Counted from the first letter of the stretch, positions 22,753 through 35,000 are shown. The stretch: DNA of 64,000 bases from Onchidella celtica (GCA_963931925.1 OZ007570.1:23577840-23641839), one strand, 5' to 3'. Notes: generated by a model not told the origin, from the sequence alone. Numbers and translations: made by a program.

Positions 22753-24605
22753 AATATGTGCCCGGAGAATAACCGAGGGAAAAACGAGAAAAAGATAACG
22801 AGGAGCACATGACGAGAGTTTAAAGAGACAGATCTGGTAATAGCCACTGATGGCAATTAAATCTGAAAAAAGTGAAGACAAACAGCACTCCTGAATCTGT
22901 CTACAGAGCTGTTTAATAATTTTTTTAATGTTTGATCCATCCCAGTGTTCTGTTTGAGAAAACATGGCAACACAGGACTGACGACATCAATGCAATTAAC
23001 TTAGCAAATACAACTTAATTAATGTTCAAGTCACTGCAGCAATTAACAGCATATTCGAGTCAGCTTTGATAACATCAGAAACTAACTCTCTTTATTTTTT
23101 TCACTTGAGCATTTTCACAAGACTTTTGTAGTATAATTAAGTTTGCTTTGGCATGGAAGCGCTCAGTAGGCTTAATGTTGGTGTCCAATGAATGAAAAAA
23201 AAATCTGTTTCATTTTTGAAAAAATTAATCGGATTCGCTATTTTTTATTAAAATCACTTTCATTTTCTTTTTGCTTCTATTGAAAAACGTGAAAAAAAAA
23301 AAAAAAAACTTATAGTGATTCTCCTGGACATTGTTTATATATCGTGCATTCACTATTGTTCGGAGATTTTTGTTTCTTTCTACCTTTCCATTAAGCTAAA
23401 AAATTTTAATCTTCGAGCAGTTTGATTGCCTTGTATTGTCCATGCCAGATTTGAAACGTCAGAAAACAAGAACTGTTTCTCCATTTGAAAACATTTCATG
23501 ACTCAGGTCCTTAAGTCGTGACTCACGTCTCAATTTTCGTTTTCGATTAGCTTTCGCCCCCTATAACCCAATTCATGTTCCTTTTACGTGTCCATGACAA
23601 TAAACGCAATGGGAATAGAGCAAAACAATAGGGGCAGCCATGTTTTATGGAAGAACTCTATCTGGTGATGGGTTCTGCCTTTCGATTACACTTTTTGTCA
23701 ATGTTTGAGGGCTTTGTGACATACAGTTTTGGTTTTTGTTTTTTGGGCTCATTTTAACTTTGTTTCAAGCCCTGCCGTGACCTGACACATTTTAACATGT
23801 TTCTCAATGCTTTCAAGAGTGCTTTCAAGTATGACTAAAATAAATAAAAAGAAAAAAAAAGAGAAAGAAACGAAGTATAATTATATAGTTTATGTCCTTT
23901 AATCTTGACCATCTAGCCTTTCAGATGTTCAGGGACGCTCAAATTCAATTCTTCTCGTGCCACAAAGGAATTTGGTATACCGTCACCATGCTACCATAAT
24001 GGCCTATCTCAATAATTATAATTTTGAGAAAAGCAAATAGAACTGTTTATCAAAACTGAAGTATTTATCAGTTGTTCAGGTTTCTATTGTGGATTCGTAT
24101 GGGCTCATTTTTGTTTGTTTGTTTTGTTCTTTTAACATGACAACACTTGGGTTGATCTGAAAAAAAAAATTAAATAAAATGGATGGTGACAGGAACTTTG
24201 GCTTAAGTCTGGTTTATGCCATTGTGTAAAGAAATTGACGTATTGATTTAATATGCCGTTTCAAGTGGACTTCTTCCCCATCTGCAACTCTGACGTGGCT
24301 TGACTGCTAGAACCGTTCCAGTAAATCCACTCAGCTAGTGTACAGCTAATGACACCGAATTTCTCATCGTTTCACTTGGTGCGAGCGCTCGAGCTGATTT
24401 CTTTTAAAGTACCTTCTATCGACCGGAGATGTCTGAATGGTCAGGCTAGCTGTGTGACTTCCTGGCAACATGCAGGGCTCTCGTAAACAAGTTCTGATCT
24501 CTAGCTCGGGGATACGGGCTTTATTAGGAAGTTGTTGTGCTTTGTGCACTGAGAATTGTTGATCGTGCATAAAATTATGATTTACAAGCATATCGAGGGG
24601 TGTTT
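22753..24605. other. Non-coding stretch, no gene seen
   Basis: Very AT-rich, with several A8 or longer and T8 or longer runs (for example near 23292). No recognised gene or element. Confidence 0.5.
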
Positions 24606-24830
24606 ACCGTATTATTGTATGTGAGACATTGTCGATTTTGAAGTTTTGTCATGAAAGTGGTTCGTGTCATAGCAATCGGATGAAAACTTTTCGAGATATA
24701 TGTTTGTGATGTAATGTGGTATGAGTTTTGGCCCTGATTTTGCACAACTCTTCAAACTTAAATTCTCATTTTCTGGAAAAGGCAAAAATGCACATACACC
24801 AATATGGAAAATGCCCGACGATATTTCAAC
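24606..24830 (+). repeat. Dispersed repeat (family TCTCGAAAAGGCAA), copy 2
   Basis: Best-preserved block order of the three copies: GTCATGAAAGTGG, AAAACTTTTCGAGATATATG, TTTGTGATGTAATGTGGTAT, TCTGGAAAAGGCAAAAATGC, CAATATGGAAAATGCCCGAC. Ends are not defined. Confidence 0.6.
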
Positions 24831-25029
24831 CCTGACCTTGCCCGGGATAAACCGCCTTCAGTTGTTCTCTCACTCCGCCTGTCTCCATAACGAGGAAACC
24901 AAAATATTATAATGATTATCATTTAATATGCTTAGAACTGATAACTGATCGGATGTTAGTATAAACGAAAGTGGAATTGATTTTGATTTGTCGTTCCAAA
25001 GGATATTCAGTCACGCTGAATTCAGTTGC

Positions 25030-25184
25030 AGATTTTAAACTTCACGTTTGTTTTATCTTCCGTATAGGAATCAGAGCGCTGAAAGCGAGCCCAAAAAGAA
25101 AAAAAACGAAAAAAATTGTGAAAGGTGCAAAGTGGCCGTTATCGTGCTGACGAACTCATTAATCCCAAACTCAAACTCAGACTC
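25030..25184 (+). repeat. Hexamer-tailed dispersed repeat, copy 2
   Basis: Matches copy 1 through AACTTCACGTTTG, TATAGGAATCAGAGCGCTGA, GTGCAAAGTGGCCGTTATCG and TAATCCCAAACTCAAACTCA. The acceptor-like TAG is kept, but the donor-like site is replaced by an A-rich run. Confidence 0.7.
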
Positions 25185-25804
25185 GGGCATATCCCTCCGT
25201 AATTCCTCTGGAGAAAATACGTCCGTGCTTTCAAAACGGCTTCACGTCGCGCTTAGCTTTCATAAATTAATGCCATTCACCTAAAACTATCGCCATTTGC
25301 AATCAAAGTCTGCCCAAACAAGGACTGGTTTAGCAGATCTTTGGCAGCCAAATTTTGTCTGATAGATATCTTGAGAAAACAACAAGAACGAGAGTGTGCT
25401 GCTTCATACTGGGGGGGGGGGGGGAAGGCTGAGATAAGCAGTAAAATTGATCGGCTTCTTTCTCATGTTCTTTCCCTTAAATGACCTATTACTGTAGGGA
25501 TCATGTCAACATATCGGAGTGTCCACAATCAAACATTTTGATATTGACTAAAAAATCTGGATATTTGTCTGTCTGATCACCTATGCCAGATTATTGTTCA
25601 CATGATGAATCTTCTTGTTTTTGACATTATTTGTATTTGTCGGGGCTATAGGGCACTGAATTCTGAATAACATCCATACAGTTAAAAAAAAGAAACAGTA
25701 ATTCAAATACATCGAAGTATAAAAATAAGAAACCGCCAATATTCTTTGGGTTGGTTTTTGTTTTGTTATTTTGCGTTAAATTTATCATTTTGATAACGTG
25801 ATAT
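25185..25804. other. Non-coding stretch with a 14-G run
   Basis: Holds a run of 14 G at 25411-25424. No other feature supported. Confidence 0.5.
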
Positions 25805-25955
25805 TAGAGACAAGGCTTGGGACCCTGTCGTCCTGCCGATGAGGGAATGGCCTAACACCATGACAAATTAGTTAAGTTTGATCCAAGAGGGTTCGAACCT
25901 GGACCTCTCGCACCCGAGGTCAAGTACTCTAGCGGCTGGGTCACTGCTCCGGCCG
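25805..25955 (-). mobile_element. tRNA-derived SINE
   Basis: On the minus strand the head reads GCAGTGACCCAGCCGCTAGA, GTACTTGACCTCGGGTGCGA, GAGGTCCAGGTTCGAACCC. The last contains a good B-box (GGTTCGAACCC), and the start fits a weakened A-box at tRNA spacing. Downstream the body includes GGTGTTAGGCCATTCCCTCA. It is not a functional tRNA: the acceptor stem and 3' end do not pair. Confidence 0.65.
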
Positions 25956-26412
25956 ATATTCTCTGAGACGTTTCCAGCCTCGATTAAACTAAAAGACCCC
26001 GGCGAGCCATCGTATGATGTAACATTTCATTCCAGCTCAGCCGACGGAAAACAGATGTCAAGAGATTTGACCCAGTGCGATGTAGGTTGTCCTGATTTGT
26101 ATACTGATGTAGCAAGGTTTGACCTCTGACAACGCCGTATCTCTTCGTAATCTCTTGCAATCTCCAGCGTCGGCTTTGCTTGCATGCGAATTTCTGATTT
26201 CCGTCGAGCAACTGGCTAGCTTAGTTAGAACTGGCACATGCAGAATTCTTATCAATGTGGAACCAGCTCCTGAGGCTGTCACGAAATGACAGTGTAGACT
26301 CTCGTCTGTACATTCATGCATGCGTTATTAGAGATAACCTGAGCGTCATTTCCTCCTGTATCTCTTTCATTCTGATCTTTCATTGACGTAAACGGAAGTG
26401 TGTATAACAACA
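25956..26412. other. Non-coding stretch, no gene seen
   Basis: Somewhat more GC-balanced than its neighbours, with open frames on both strands but no splice pair or motif. Confidence 0.4.
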
Positions 26413-26606
26413 CATGCACTCGTACATATATAATAGCATACGCATATTCACAAACACACGCACGCTTACACAAATACACCCGTGCCCAGCCACATACCCA
26501 TCACCAACCAGATACATTTGCACACACAGACAGGCACACACTCGTGCCCATGCACACATCCACACACACACACACTGTGGCTATTAATCCCCACCCCCCC
26601 CCCCCC
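26413..26606 (+). repeat. CA-rich microsatellite with terminal C run
   Basis: Imperfect (CA)n and ACACGCACGC-like units interspersed with ATACAC, ending in 13 C at 26594-26606. The His/Thr-rich open frames across it are artefacts. Confidence 0.85.
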
Positions 26607-27249
26607 AATCTGTCTCTCTCTCTTTACTTCCTGGTCTGCCTTATTCTGCATACTTAACCGCTCACACTAGTCTGGGCAAATGCAAAAGAAAAAAGAAAAG
26701 TACTCAGTACTCTTAACAGTAATTTGATCTGAATTATCCGATATTTCTATATTCGTCTCACATTGAAGTAGGACTGGATTAAGTGTTTAATGCATTATAT
26801 CGGGAATGGAGCTTGTGAACGAAGTTTTTTACAACCGAGGAGTTAAAGAGAAACCATTACAATTACTGAGAATGACACTCGAAAGAGTTTTGCGTGCATA
26901 TAAATAGTTCTAAGTCTCCTGGAAAACCAGCGATGGAGGAGCGTCATCCTCAAAAGCAAAAGGAGGGAGTATTTACTTTCTTATATCTCTGTGTGGGAAC
27001 AAAATATTAATCCAGTGGTGCATGGTAAACTAGCGTAACTCAGTTTTTAAACATTTTTCAGGAGAAGTAAAAAACTGAGTAACTTTCTTTATCACACTCA
27101 CACACTCAATGCTTAAGATAATTTTATAAAACGGCATTTAACCCTTAGTTTTCGGAATTTAGCCCCCAAGGATGTCCAGGGCTACGAGTATGCCAAATAT
27201 CTTAATGTTAAAAGGAAAAAAAAAACTGAAGTTGATTTACGATAGTTTG
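26607..27249. other. Non-coding stretch, no gene seen
   Basis: AT-rich; no supported feature. Confidence 0.5.
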
Positions 27250-27553
27250 CAATGCCGGATTAAGGCATGGGCTTTATGGGCTGCAGCCCAGGGGCCTCGG
27301 CCAGCTAAGGGCCTCCAGAGATTACGTGAAATAATAATATCAAAACCTTATTTTAATTTTTATTGCAGGCCGTTCTCCTTAAATCAAATAGTATAATATA
27401 TATGAAAATGTAAATAGGTAATCATAAATGCCTTATGCTGTGGAAGTTGAATAAACTGATTTCAAGATTCCATAATTCGTGCTTTTATTAATTATTACTG
27501 GGGACTTCACAGTATCTGTAGCCCAGGGCCTATTCAATCGTAATCCGGCCCTG
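27250..27553 (+). mobile_element. hAT-like MITE (CAGGGCCGGATTA type)
   Basis: The left end CAATGCCGGATTAAG and the complement of the right end, CAGGGCCGGATTACG, match at 12 of 15 positions. Both arms continue into GGGCTGCAGCCCAGGGGCC or GTAGCCCAGGGCCTATTC. CAGGGCCGGATTA termini are common in hAT-type MITEs, and a relative with a clean 8 bp duplication is at 32867-33244. No clear target duplication here. Confidence 0.65.
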
Positions 27554-28140
<587 letters not shown>

Positions 28141-28148
28141 AGAGAATG

Positions 28149-28260
28149 CAGAGCCGTTTTAACGCATGGGGACTCTGGGCAGTTGGGTTTTGAAGTGGAG
28201 AAGAAAATCCCATTGCTTTGCTCAGGGGACTATAATAATTGTGGTGTAAAGACGGCCCTG
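28149..28260 (+). mobile_element. Short hAT-like MITE (CAGRGCCGTCTTAAC type)
   Basis: The left end CAGAGCCGTTTTAACGCATG and the complement of the right end, CAGGGCCGTCTTTACACC, are inverted repeats of the same type as 38200-38355. Its right half (from 28210) is the first unit of the 90 bp triplication. Confidence 0.6.
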
Positions 28261-28485
28261 TGTGTGTGTGTATGTGTTTATGTCTGAGTTGTTACTGTTC
28301 CATTGCTTTGCTCAGGGGACTATAATAATTGTGGTGTAAAGACGGCCCTGTGTGTGTGTGTATGTGTTTATGTCTGAGTTGTTACTGTTCCATTGCTTTG
28401 CTCAGGGGACTATAATAATTGTGGTGTAAAGACGGCCCTGTGTGTGTGTGTATGTCTTTATGTCTGAGTTGTTACTGTTCCATTG
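28210..28485 (+). repeat. 90 bp tandem triplication, nearly identical units
   Basis: Units begin at 28210, 28300 and 28390, each starting CCATTGCTTTGCTCAGGGGA and including GTGTAAAGACGGCCCTG, a TG run and TTATGTCTGAGTTGTTACTG. The only difference I see is a G-to-C change in the third TG segment. A fourth start (CCATTG at 28480) is cut short. Each unit holds the right terminus of the hAT-like MITE plus flanking DNA. Confidence 0.95.
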
Positions 28486-28989
28486 AAATGCGCGTTGGGC
28501 TTAATTCGTGTAGAGACACTTTATATGACTGTATGTATTCCATAATTATTACAATTATTACTAGTGCTTTTACATTATTTGTTTTTATCTATGCAAATAT
28601 TACTTTTCTTCACTGTGTCAGGTTGTGAATGAAAAGTGTTTGTCTATGGCTTTAACTCTTGAAAAACCATAAATGAAAAGGGATTAAATACCTTGCGAAA
28701 CAACATACACTGCTTTGACCTGAAGATTTTACAAGTAGTTTATAAGGCGTGGAAACATTTGTGAGCTTGAAAATATAAACAACAATTTCAACACCATTTT
28801 GCATTTTTTTCACGATTTCCATCACTTTAATTTCACAACACAAAAATACATAATTTCGTAATGATAATCTATTCTGACTCCGGGCAATCACAAAGCAACG
28901 TTTTTTTTAAAAATTCAGATCCTACATTCCTGTGACCTGTATACACACTATATTGTTATAATGTGCAGAACATATACTCCACTTTCCCC
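28486..28989. other. Non-coding stretch, no gene seen
   Basis: AT-rich; nothing supported. Confidence 0.5.
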
Positions 28990-29190
28990 CATCTCAAAAA
29001 TTAAAACTATAGTTTCGAGGGATATTTGCCATTATGTGTCATTCCAGTCAGTTAAAAACTTTTCGAGATAAGTAATTTTGTGACGTATTGTTTTATGAGT
29101 TTTAGCACATTTACTGACCAAACTTCAGTCCTCAATTTCTCGAAAAGGCAAACATTCACATAGAACAATATGGCAAACACACGACGGTTT
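28990..29190 (+). repeat. Dispersed repeat (family TCTCGAAAAGGCAA), copy 3
   Basis: Shares AAAAACTTTTCGAGATAAGT, TTTTGTGACGTATTGTTTTA, TTTCTCGAAAAGGCAAACAT and CAATATGGCAAACACACGAC with copies 1 and 2. Confidence 0.55.
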
Positions 29191-29596
29191 GCTTACGAAC
29201 AGCAGGGAGAATTCATATACCTGGAACTTTTGCATTTGGTAGATTACACATGCTTTACTCCATGGAAACTGCAGCAGCTTTCTTGGTCAGACTGCACTAT
29301 TATTTTAGCAGCTTCTCCAGAGAGGAGAAAATCTGGGGGACGTCTCCAATCGGAATTTCCCGGTAATTTGAATTGATTTTCTGTCAGTGTCTTGAGCTGG
29401 GCATTCGCGGCCCACGAAAGGGCTTGGGGTGTCCTACCAAATCCAGTCTTTTGTAGGAATTACCACCTGGCAAATGTTTTATCACGTTAATCCTTGTAAA
29501 TGATGGATACGAGTGAAATGAGGAGGAGGCGAAAGAAAGATGAAGTGATAACGTTTACAAAGAGGGAAAGGCGAAATCATTAGGTAAGCTTGTTTA

Positions 29597-29728
29597 TTAA
29601 CCCTCTGGGCCCAGCCCCCACTTTTGCTTGTGGGTAAATTCTGATTTCATGAGAATTTGTTGGAACTGCAACCGAGTAGTAAATGTCTGTGCATCACTGG
29701 TGATATATTAGGGTGCTTAAAGGGTTAA
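29597..29728. mobile_element. TTAA-flanked MITE (piggyBac-like), copy 1
   Basis: Starts TTAACCCTCTGGGCCC and ends CTTAAAGGGTTAA. A TTAA target duplication with CCC-starting ends is the piggyBac hallmark. The interior (CACTTTTGCTTGTGGG, TTCTGATTTCATGAGAATT, CATCACTGGTGATA) matches the complement of 45531-45736 in order. No transposase. The superfamily is inferred from ends and target site. Confidence 0.65.
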
Positions 29729-30454
29729 CTAGCTAAGATTCGGTTTAACTTTAGCTGTGCAGTGTTGTTTTGCCTTGGTGTTTACACACTGCCATTGGTG
29801 TATTATGAAGTCAAACGGCGTATTCATAATACAGGCCCGTTCCCATAAACATGAATGGATTGGTTTCATTTGACTTCACAAGACTTATACATCTCCAAAT
29901 CTTCCAAGTACTTGGATCCACAGCAAAGGCTTAGCATTGCATGACACCCTGCAGCGCAATTTTGATGATGCAAATGAAAACAGTTCTAATAATAACAGTT
30001 GTTTCACCTGAGATCTCAAAACTTGCGTTTCTCCGATGTTTGAAAACTACTTTGATCTTACTGGCAGCCCAGCATTGCGTGACGGTCCGCATCACAATTT
30101 TTCCTTACGTAAGTAAAACATGCGAACTAGAAAAAAAAACACACCAACATAGTGGAAGTATGTTTATTCCGAAACAAGGCAGTTGACACGCAATGCAACA
30201 CGTCATTTTAGCTCCAAAAGACATGGAATATAAAATCATCAAATTGATCGTCTGGTATACCATTCTTATCGTTCCCAGTCCCTGTGCCAGCTATCTCGGG
30301 TCTAATGAAGACACGAACTGCCTGGAAAGGGCATAAGCTCCCTATCCCGGTAATCCTTTCACTTGTACACTCGCACTTCTCTCTGACAAGTTCGTGATTG
30401 CTTTTGGTGTCAGTTGAGGACACCAGAGACCGAGTTTGGGTCATTCCTTGGAGC

Positions 30455-30498
<44 letters not shown>

Positions 30499-30650
30499 AT
30501 TTTTCTCCAAATTTTTTTTTTTGATGCCACTTTGCGGATCCATCAAAGAAATATTTTCTGACGTGGACCCGCAGCGCTTCTTGTGGTTTCTGAGGAAGGC
30601 CAAAATTTACAAGTTGATTTAACAGGTTTTTTTTCTTTTATTTACGTTCA
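29729..30650. other. Non-coding stretch, no gene seen
   Basis: Includes a clean CT run at about 30459-30492. An open frame at 29941-30186 has no splice support. Confidence 0.45.
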
Positions 30651-30834
30651 TTTAGACAAACTTTACAGGACGGACGTTTTCCCGTTAGATTTATAATTTC
30701 TTTGTCTGATTTTATTTTACAAGACTCTGCCGGCTGAAAGCCAGCCCAGGGTAAGAAAATGAAAAAATTGCGAAACGTGCAAAGTGGCCACTATCGTACC
30801 GACGCGCTGTTAAACCCAAACTCAAATCTCAAAT
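30651..30834 (+). repeat. Hexamer-tailed dispersed repeat, copy 3
   Basis: The fullest match to copy 1: CTTTACAGGACGG, GTTTTCCCGTTAGA, TGCCGGCTGAAAGCCAGCCC, GAAACGTGCAAAGTGGCC and GTTAAACCCAAACTCAAA. Bases 30724-30750 lie between TTTTACAAG and GTAAGA, at the same positions as the exon-like cassette of copy 1. The hairpin GCTGGCTTTCAGCCGGC can form around 30729-30745. Confidence 0.75.
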
Positions 30835-32387
30835 TGGGGTCACGCAAAATTCTTCACTGAAACGTTTCATGTTGTAACCTTGTGAAGAACAATGACTGAT
30901 GTAATAAAATTTACAGAAATGTGATACCGTGTCTATAATTGATATCCGGTTTGAGGTCTTTGTTTTAGGAATGTCACTGCCCTCAGCATTCTGCACACCT
31001 CTTTGGTCTATATGTCAAAGCACAGTTCCCATCAAATGCCTTTCCGGAGTGTGTGTCACGATTAAATTAGATTGTCCAACTCAAGCATTTCAACAGTGAA
31101 AATAAGACAAAAATGACACATGTTCAAACAACAAAAGAACACAGAAATGTCTCTAGTGTCCGGGATATACCGGATTTCTTCTGTAGTTTTATTTGTCAGA
31201 ACAGTGCGGCTGAAAGGAACTAATCAAGCATTGACTTAAAGATATGCTTTCTTACATATCGCATTTTTGTACCCTGTGTGAGTTTAAACTTTGCAAATGC
31301 CGTTTTTTTAAAAATCATTCTTAAGAGAATTTTCTCACTCACGCTTTCACCCTCCCATTTATATAAACTCACACAAAAAAATAAAGCGCACGTGCTTGAA
31401 ACATAAAATTATCCTTATTATATAACAAACAGGGAATGCAGTACGTGCATTTATGTTACAGCCACCTACAACCTTGAAAGTATCGACCGACACAAAATGT
31501 CATCAAACCTAATGTTTACAGGATGCTTGTCACATTGGAGATAACGAGGTTATTGTTACATCGCTTGCTATTGCCAGTAGCAAAACACTTGAAAAGCTTT
31601 TACTGCGCCGGACACAGGCTTGGGTGATCATGCTGAAAAATGCATAAAATGATTATGATATTGTGCTTGTTCGGTTATTGTATCTTTTATGTTTCCAGAT
31701 GACTGGCTTTTTAATGTTCAAAATTATTTATAAAGTAAATTAAATCTCAGACAGAAAATAATACCGCACAATGTTCACTTCAACATTACAAGTTTGCATA
31801 GAAAACTTCTCTCTTTCTCTTTCTCTCTCTCTCTTTGAGGACTTTATTTCTTTGAGATTTTAGTCTGGATAAATAGATCCAATCACGTAAGTCTTTATTA
31901 TGAAGTTGAGCATCGAAATTACTTTCATTTATCGATAGATCAAGCACTCAGGATTTATCCTTGCGTGGCTAAAGCTTTCATGAACTCATCTCTCGCTCAG
32001 AAACGGGCGAGTGAATTGGTAATCAAAAATAGACATCTTAATGCACGGAATGCTCGTCTTTCTGATACACTTACGAGATCAACTTTAGGTTGGCAATGAA
32101 CACACTCAGCGAGCACATATTTGATTTCATGTATCATTAAATACGACATTTACAGTTTTCATTTCTCACAATTATGCTTTGCGTAATTTTCGTGCGAGTT
32201 CTTTTTTTTTTCTTAACGTGACGTAATAATTTAAAATTGTTTTGGTTTGTCTGGCTTTAGCGCTGCAATTTCATGTGTACCAAAGACGATGCTGAAAATG
32301 CATTTTTGCATTTCAGTGTGAAAATATTGTACTTTAGCCGGCCTCCTGTCAGACAATTTCTTCTTGTCCGTTTTTCAAATTTTTTTT
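30835..32387. other. Non-coding stretch, no gene seen
   Basis: AT-rich, with a short CT run near 31810-31835. No repeat pair or exon-like segment supported. Confidence 0.5.
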
Positions 32388-32602
32388 TTAACCCTTTCAG
32401 TACTGAAACAACATTGCTTATAACTCTTTACTGCTGCATCAATTACAGCTTTTGTTCCTCCATTACTAGCTTTTAAATATAGATCAATAGCCTGATTAAC
32501 ATTCATATTTTACCATTGAAAATGACTGAAGTACGTGAATCTCAATATAAACTGGACTTGGGGAAAATCTAGCTTTCACGGCGTCATTATTCAAAGGGTT
32601 AA
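32388..32602. mobile_element. TTAA-flanked MITE (piggyBac-like), second family
   Basis: Begins TTAACCCTTTCAGTACTGAA and ends ATTATTCAAAGGGTTAA. The complement of the right end starts TTAACCCTTTGAATAATGA, so the arms match for about 10 bases and then weakly. TTAA target and CCCTTT ends fit piggyBac-type MITEs. The interior differs from the 29.6 and 45.5 kb pair. Confidence 0.55.
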
Positions 32603-32866
32603 AGCAAACAGTAGCTGTTGCTTGATATTATTCAAAACGCTGTAGGAACGGGTCTGATGAAGTCATATTATCTAAGGAAAACACAGGTTTGTTTGTTTAA
32701 AAAAAAAAAAAGAGAACAAAAAGCTACTGTATGTGGTTAGTCATACGATAGGTATAATCATGCTGAAGTTTGTTTCTATAGGTCATTCTAGTGCATTGGC
32801 TGCACGGTACAATTCTAAGAACGAACGTGTCTCACTAAATTCGAGTTTTAGCCTCGTGCTATTAGG

Positions 32867-33244
32867 CAAGGTTGGATTAACCATTAGGAAAAGAAGAAAA
32901 AAAAGCACGCCCATATTGCATCCAGGCAAGGGGGGTGGGGGGTGGGGAGGAAGGAATGGGAGGAGGAGAGGGCACCACAGAAATATTTCATTGCCGGATT
33001 TACCATGGACCATAGGGTGCAATTTAAAAAAGTAGGACAAAACTTTTCAAATAAAAATGAAGTGGGAATATACAAAAACGAACATGATTTTCCATCATAC
33101 TGTAAGTTTTGTTTCATTTCGAAATATGAAATTTTATTTTATGGTTTATTTTAATTATATTTTGAATAGTATAATATACAGTATATTGGGGACACCAAAA
33201 TCTTTTAAGTCCTTAGAGTGTCCATAGGTCTTAATCCAGCCCTG
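32867..33244 (+). mobile_element. hAT-like MITE with perfect 8 bp target duplication
   Basis: The ends CAAGGTTGGATTAACC and GGTCTTAATCCAGCCCTG are inverted repeats (complement CAGGGCTGGATTAAGACC). The octamer CTATTAGG is present exactly at 32859-32866 and 33245-33252, the 8 bp duplication expected for hAT. The interior has GGGGGTGGGGGGTGGGG and a second internal TTGCCGGATTTACC like a partial terminus. No transposase coding is visible; the open frames inside are short. Confidence 0.85.
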
Positions 33245-33367
33245 CTATTAGGTCTGAGGATTTGATCATTTTTGTCCGTGCGTGGTCTGAAAGGCTTTTG
33301 GGAATTATCCAGAGTTGCTGTATGACATGGTGCTCTCACAGTCTCCAGGCTTATTCTAGACAATTGG

Positions 33368-33796
33368 GACAAGGTGGTTTAGAGGCATGGTGCTCGCCTC
33401 TCATGTCAAGGCATGTTGGAAATTGGGATTTTTCTCATATTTTCATGTCCCTGATCCTATTGGGGGGTAGCATCGGGTACCTAGTCTTCTCGGATAAGGA
33501 CGAAAAAATTCGGAGGGCCCGTCTGCATGTTGCGCACGTTAAAGATACCTTGGCAGTTGGAAATCGTAAAGAGAGCAGGCCGAACAGGCCGCTGCCCGGG
33601 CAAAATTGAAATTAAAATTAATAGATTAAAATTTATCCCTATCACCCCCCCCCCCCCCATATCATCAACGAAAAATTTATAAGTCATTATTAAATAAATA
33701 TTATATAATTATTATATTCAAATAATATTATAATACCTGAGAATACAAGTTGTGAGTTGTGAACTGCGCCTAACAAGCTGGGTTACAATTTGCTCT

Positions 33797-33829
<33 letters not shown>

Positions 33830-33880
33830 TGAGAGAAAGAGGGTGAGAGAAAGAAAGAGAGAGTGAGAGGGATGCAAATG
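33368..33880 (+). mobile_element. Compound SINE, copy B with tRNA-like head
   Basis: Begins GACAAGGTGGTTTAGAGGCA then TGGTGCTCGCCTCTCATGTC, which fits a tRNA-derived head with an A-box (TGGTTTAGAGG); the B-box region is decayed (GTTGGAAATTGGGA). The body has ACCTAGTCTTCTCGGATAAG, GTTGCGCACGTTAAAGATAC and GGCCGCTGCCCGGGC, then 14 C at 33645-33658, an AT-rich segment and a GATAGAGAGA tail to about 33880. The open frame 33262-33609 through it is not a gene. Confidence 0.65.
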
Positions 33881-33914
33881 GAGAGAACAAGACTTTCTGT
33901 AAATTAATTAATAG

Positions 33915-34139
33915 AGGTCTTGTCAACAGCACCGCTCGGCTCCGCTTTTTTGCGGAAAATGACGTATGACAAAGTAAAATGCTCTTTGGCTCTGTATACT
34001 TGTCCACAGTATCTGTTCTGCTCCTTACCGCTATAGAGGCAAAGAGTATTTAATTTTGTCATACCTCATTTTCCCTTACAAAAAAAAAAAAAATCAAAAA
34101 AAAAAATGCATAGCGGAGCGGATGCTATGGACAAGACCT
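33915..34139. mobile_element. Palindromic MITE (family GGTCTTGTCCACAGC), copy 2
   Basis: The left end AGGTCTTGTCAACAGCACCG and right end GCGGATGCTATGGACAAGACCT are inverted repeats. The interior shares GCGGAAAATGACGTATGACA, CTTGTCCACAGTATC and CCGCTATAGAGGCAAAGAGT with 13678-13885. An A-rich run (34081-34106) is specific to this copy. It lies just after the tail of SINE copy B. Confidence 0.75.
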
Positions 34140-34204
34140 TGAAGACTCATTGACAGTTTGTGTTCCGCTGTTATACAATATTATGTTTCAAAATATCTTG
34201 TGGA

Positions 34205-34350
34205 AGAAGCTGCGGGTGGTTGGTGGGCTCTTCTGGTAAGGTTTTCCTCTGTCCTATCATTCTCTTATCTTCTGTCTGTCTTGCTTGTTCCTAGCACAAT
34301 GTGACTATCGTCGTGGCTAACTGCTTTCTGCGCACTCATATTCGAACTCA
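34205..34350 (+). repeat. Dispersed repeat pair, copy 1
   Basis: Matches 38910-39075 through GGTGGTTGGTGGGCTCTTCT, TCCTCTGTCCTATCATTC, TATCTTCTGTCTGTCTT, TAGCACAATGTG and an ACTCAAACTC-like stretch. Class unknown. Confidence 0.6.
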
Positions 34351-35000
34351 CACTAAACTTTCTAAATAAAGTGTAAAATGTAATTACATTGCTTCTAGGA
34401 GTGTGATTGATATCGTCCTCGAAGCTTCCTGGGACTAAGTTCACATGACTGAAAGCTTTTACAAGGGGCTGTTTAGGTCAGTTTAAATCGAAATAATTAT
34501 ACTGTCCGATCTAGTTAAATCTGAGAAATTCCAGTACACGAGATACCAGATCTGAGATGTCTTATCATCTTTTTTCTTCAACAAGTAAAAACGACTAAAA
34601 AATCTCAGACATTAAGAATCTGTTGGTTCTGAGACAGGGACGCAATTCGGTTGGCGCATGGTGCTAGATTTTGTGATCATCTCCCTTTGCCCGGGTCACT
34701 CAGACAACAATTATGGTGTTATCTTTGTGGCCAGACGCTGTTCACATTGCTTGTTTGTCTTTCATGCAAAAACCCGCCTTTGCTTGAAGGCAGTGTGAAA
34801 GCAGGACACTTGGAGCGACCTGTTCAAATTTCAAGTTGTAGATCTAAGTGTTTGTGTGAGGGGTATCGATTAAAGGCTTTTTGGGAATTTGTAAATATTT
34901 CCCAGACCATGAGAAACATTGGATTTTGAGTATAGTTAAGGAAATCGGTTTACTTCGAAAACCTATGCTGGCATAATTATTGGTATATGATTATCAAAGT
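34351..35000. other. Non-coding stretch, no gene seen
   Basis: A plus-strand open frame at 34651-34929 is Cys/Leu-rich but has no splice sites or motif. Its start (GGTTGGCGCATGGTGCTAGA) faintly resembles a tRNA-type SINE head. Confidence 0.4.

Noticed and set aside
22450-22965. Ser/Leu-rich open frames up to 171 codons on the minus strand
   Set aside because: Translation of the GA tract; three overlapping frames are equally open.
25880-25955. Possible tRNA gene on the minus strand (good B-box)
   Set aside because: No acceptor stem pairing and a long SINE body follows; better explained as a tRNA-derived SINE. The same applies at 36120-36198.
33262-33609. 115-codon open frame
   Set aside because: Runs through the compound SINE copy B; the reverse copy at 15.8-16.4 kb shows the same sequence is a repeat.
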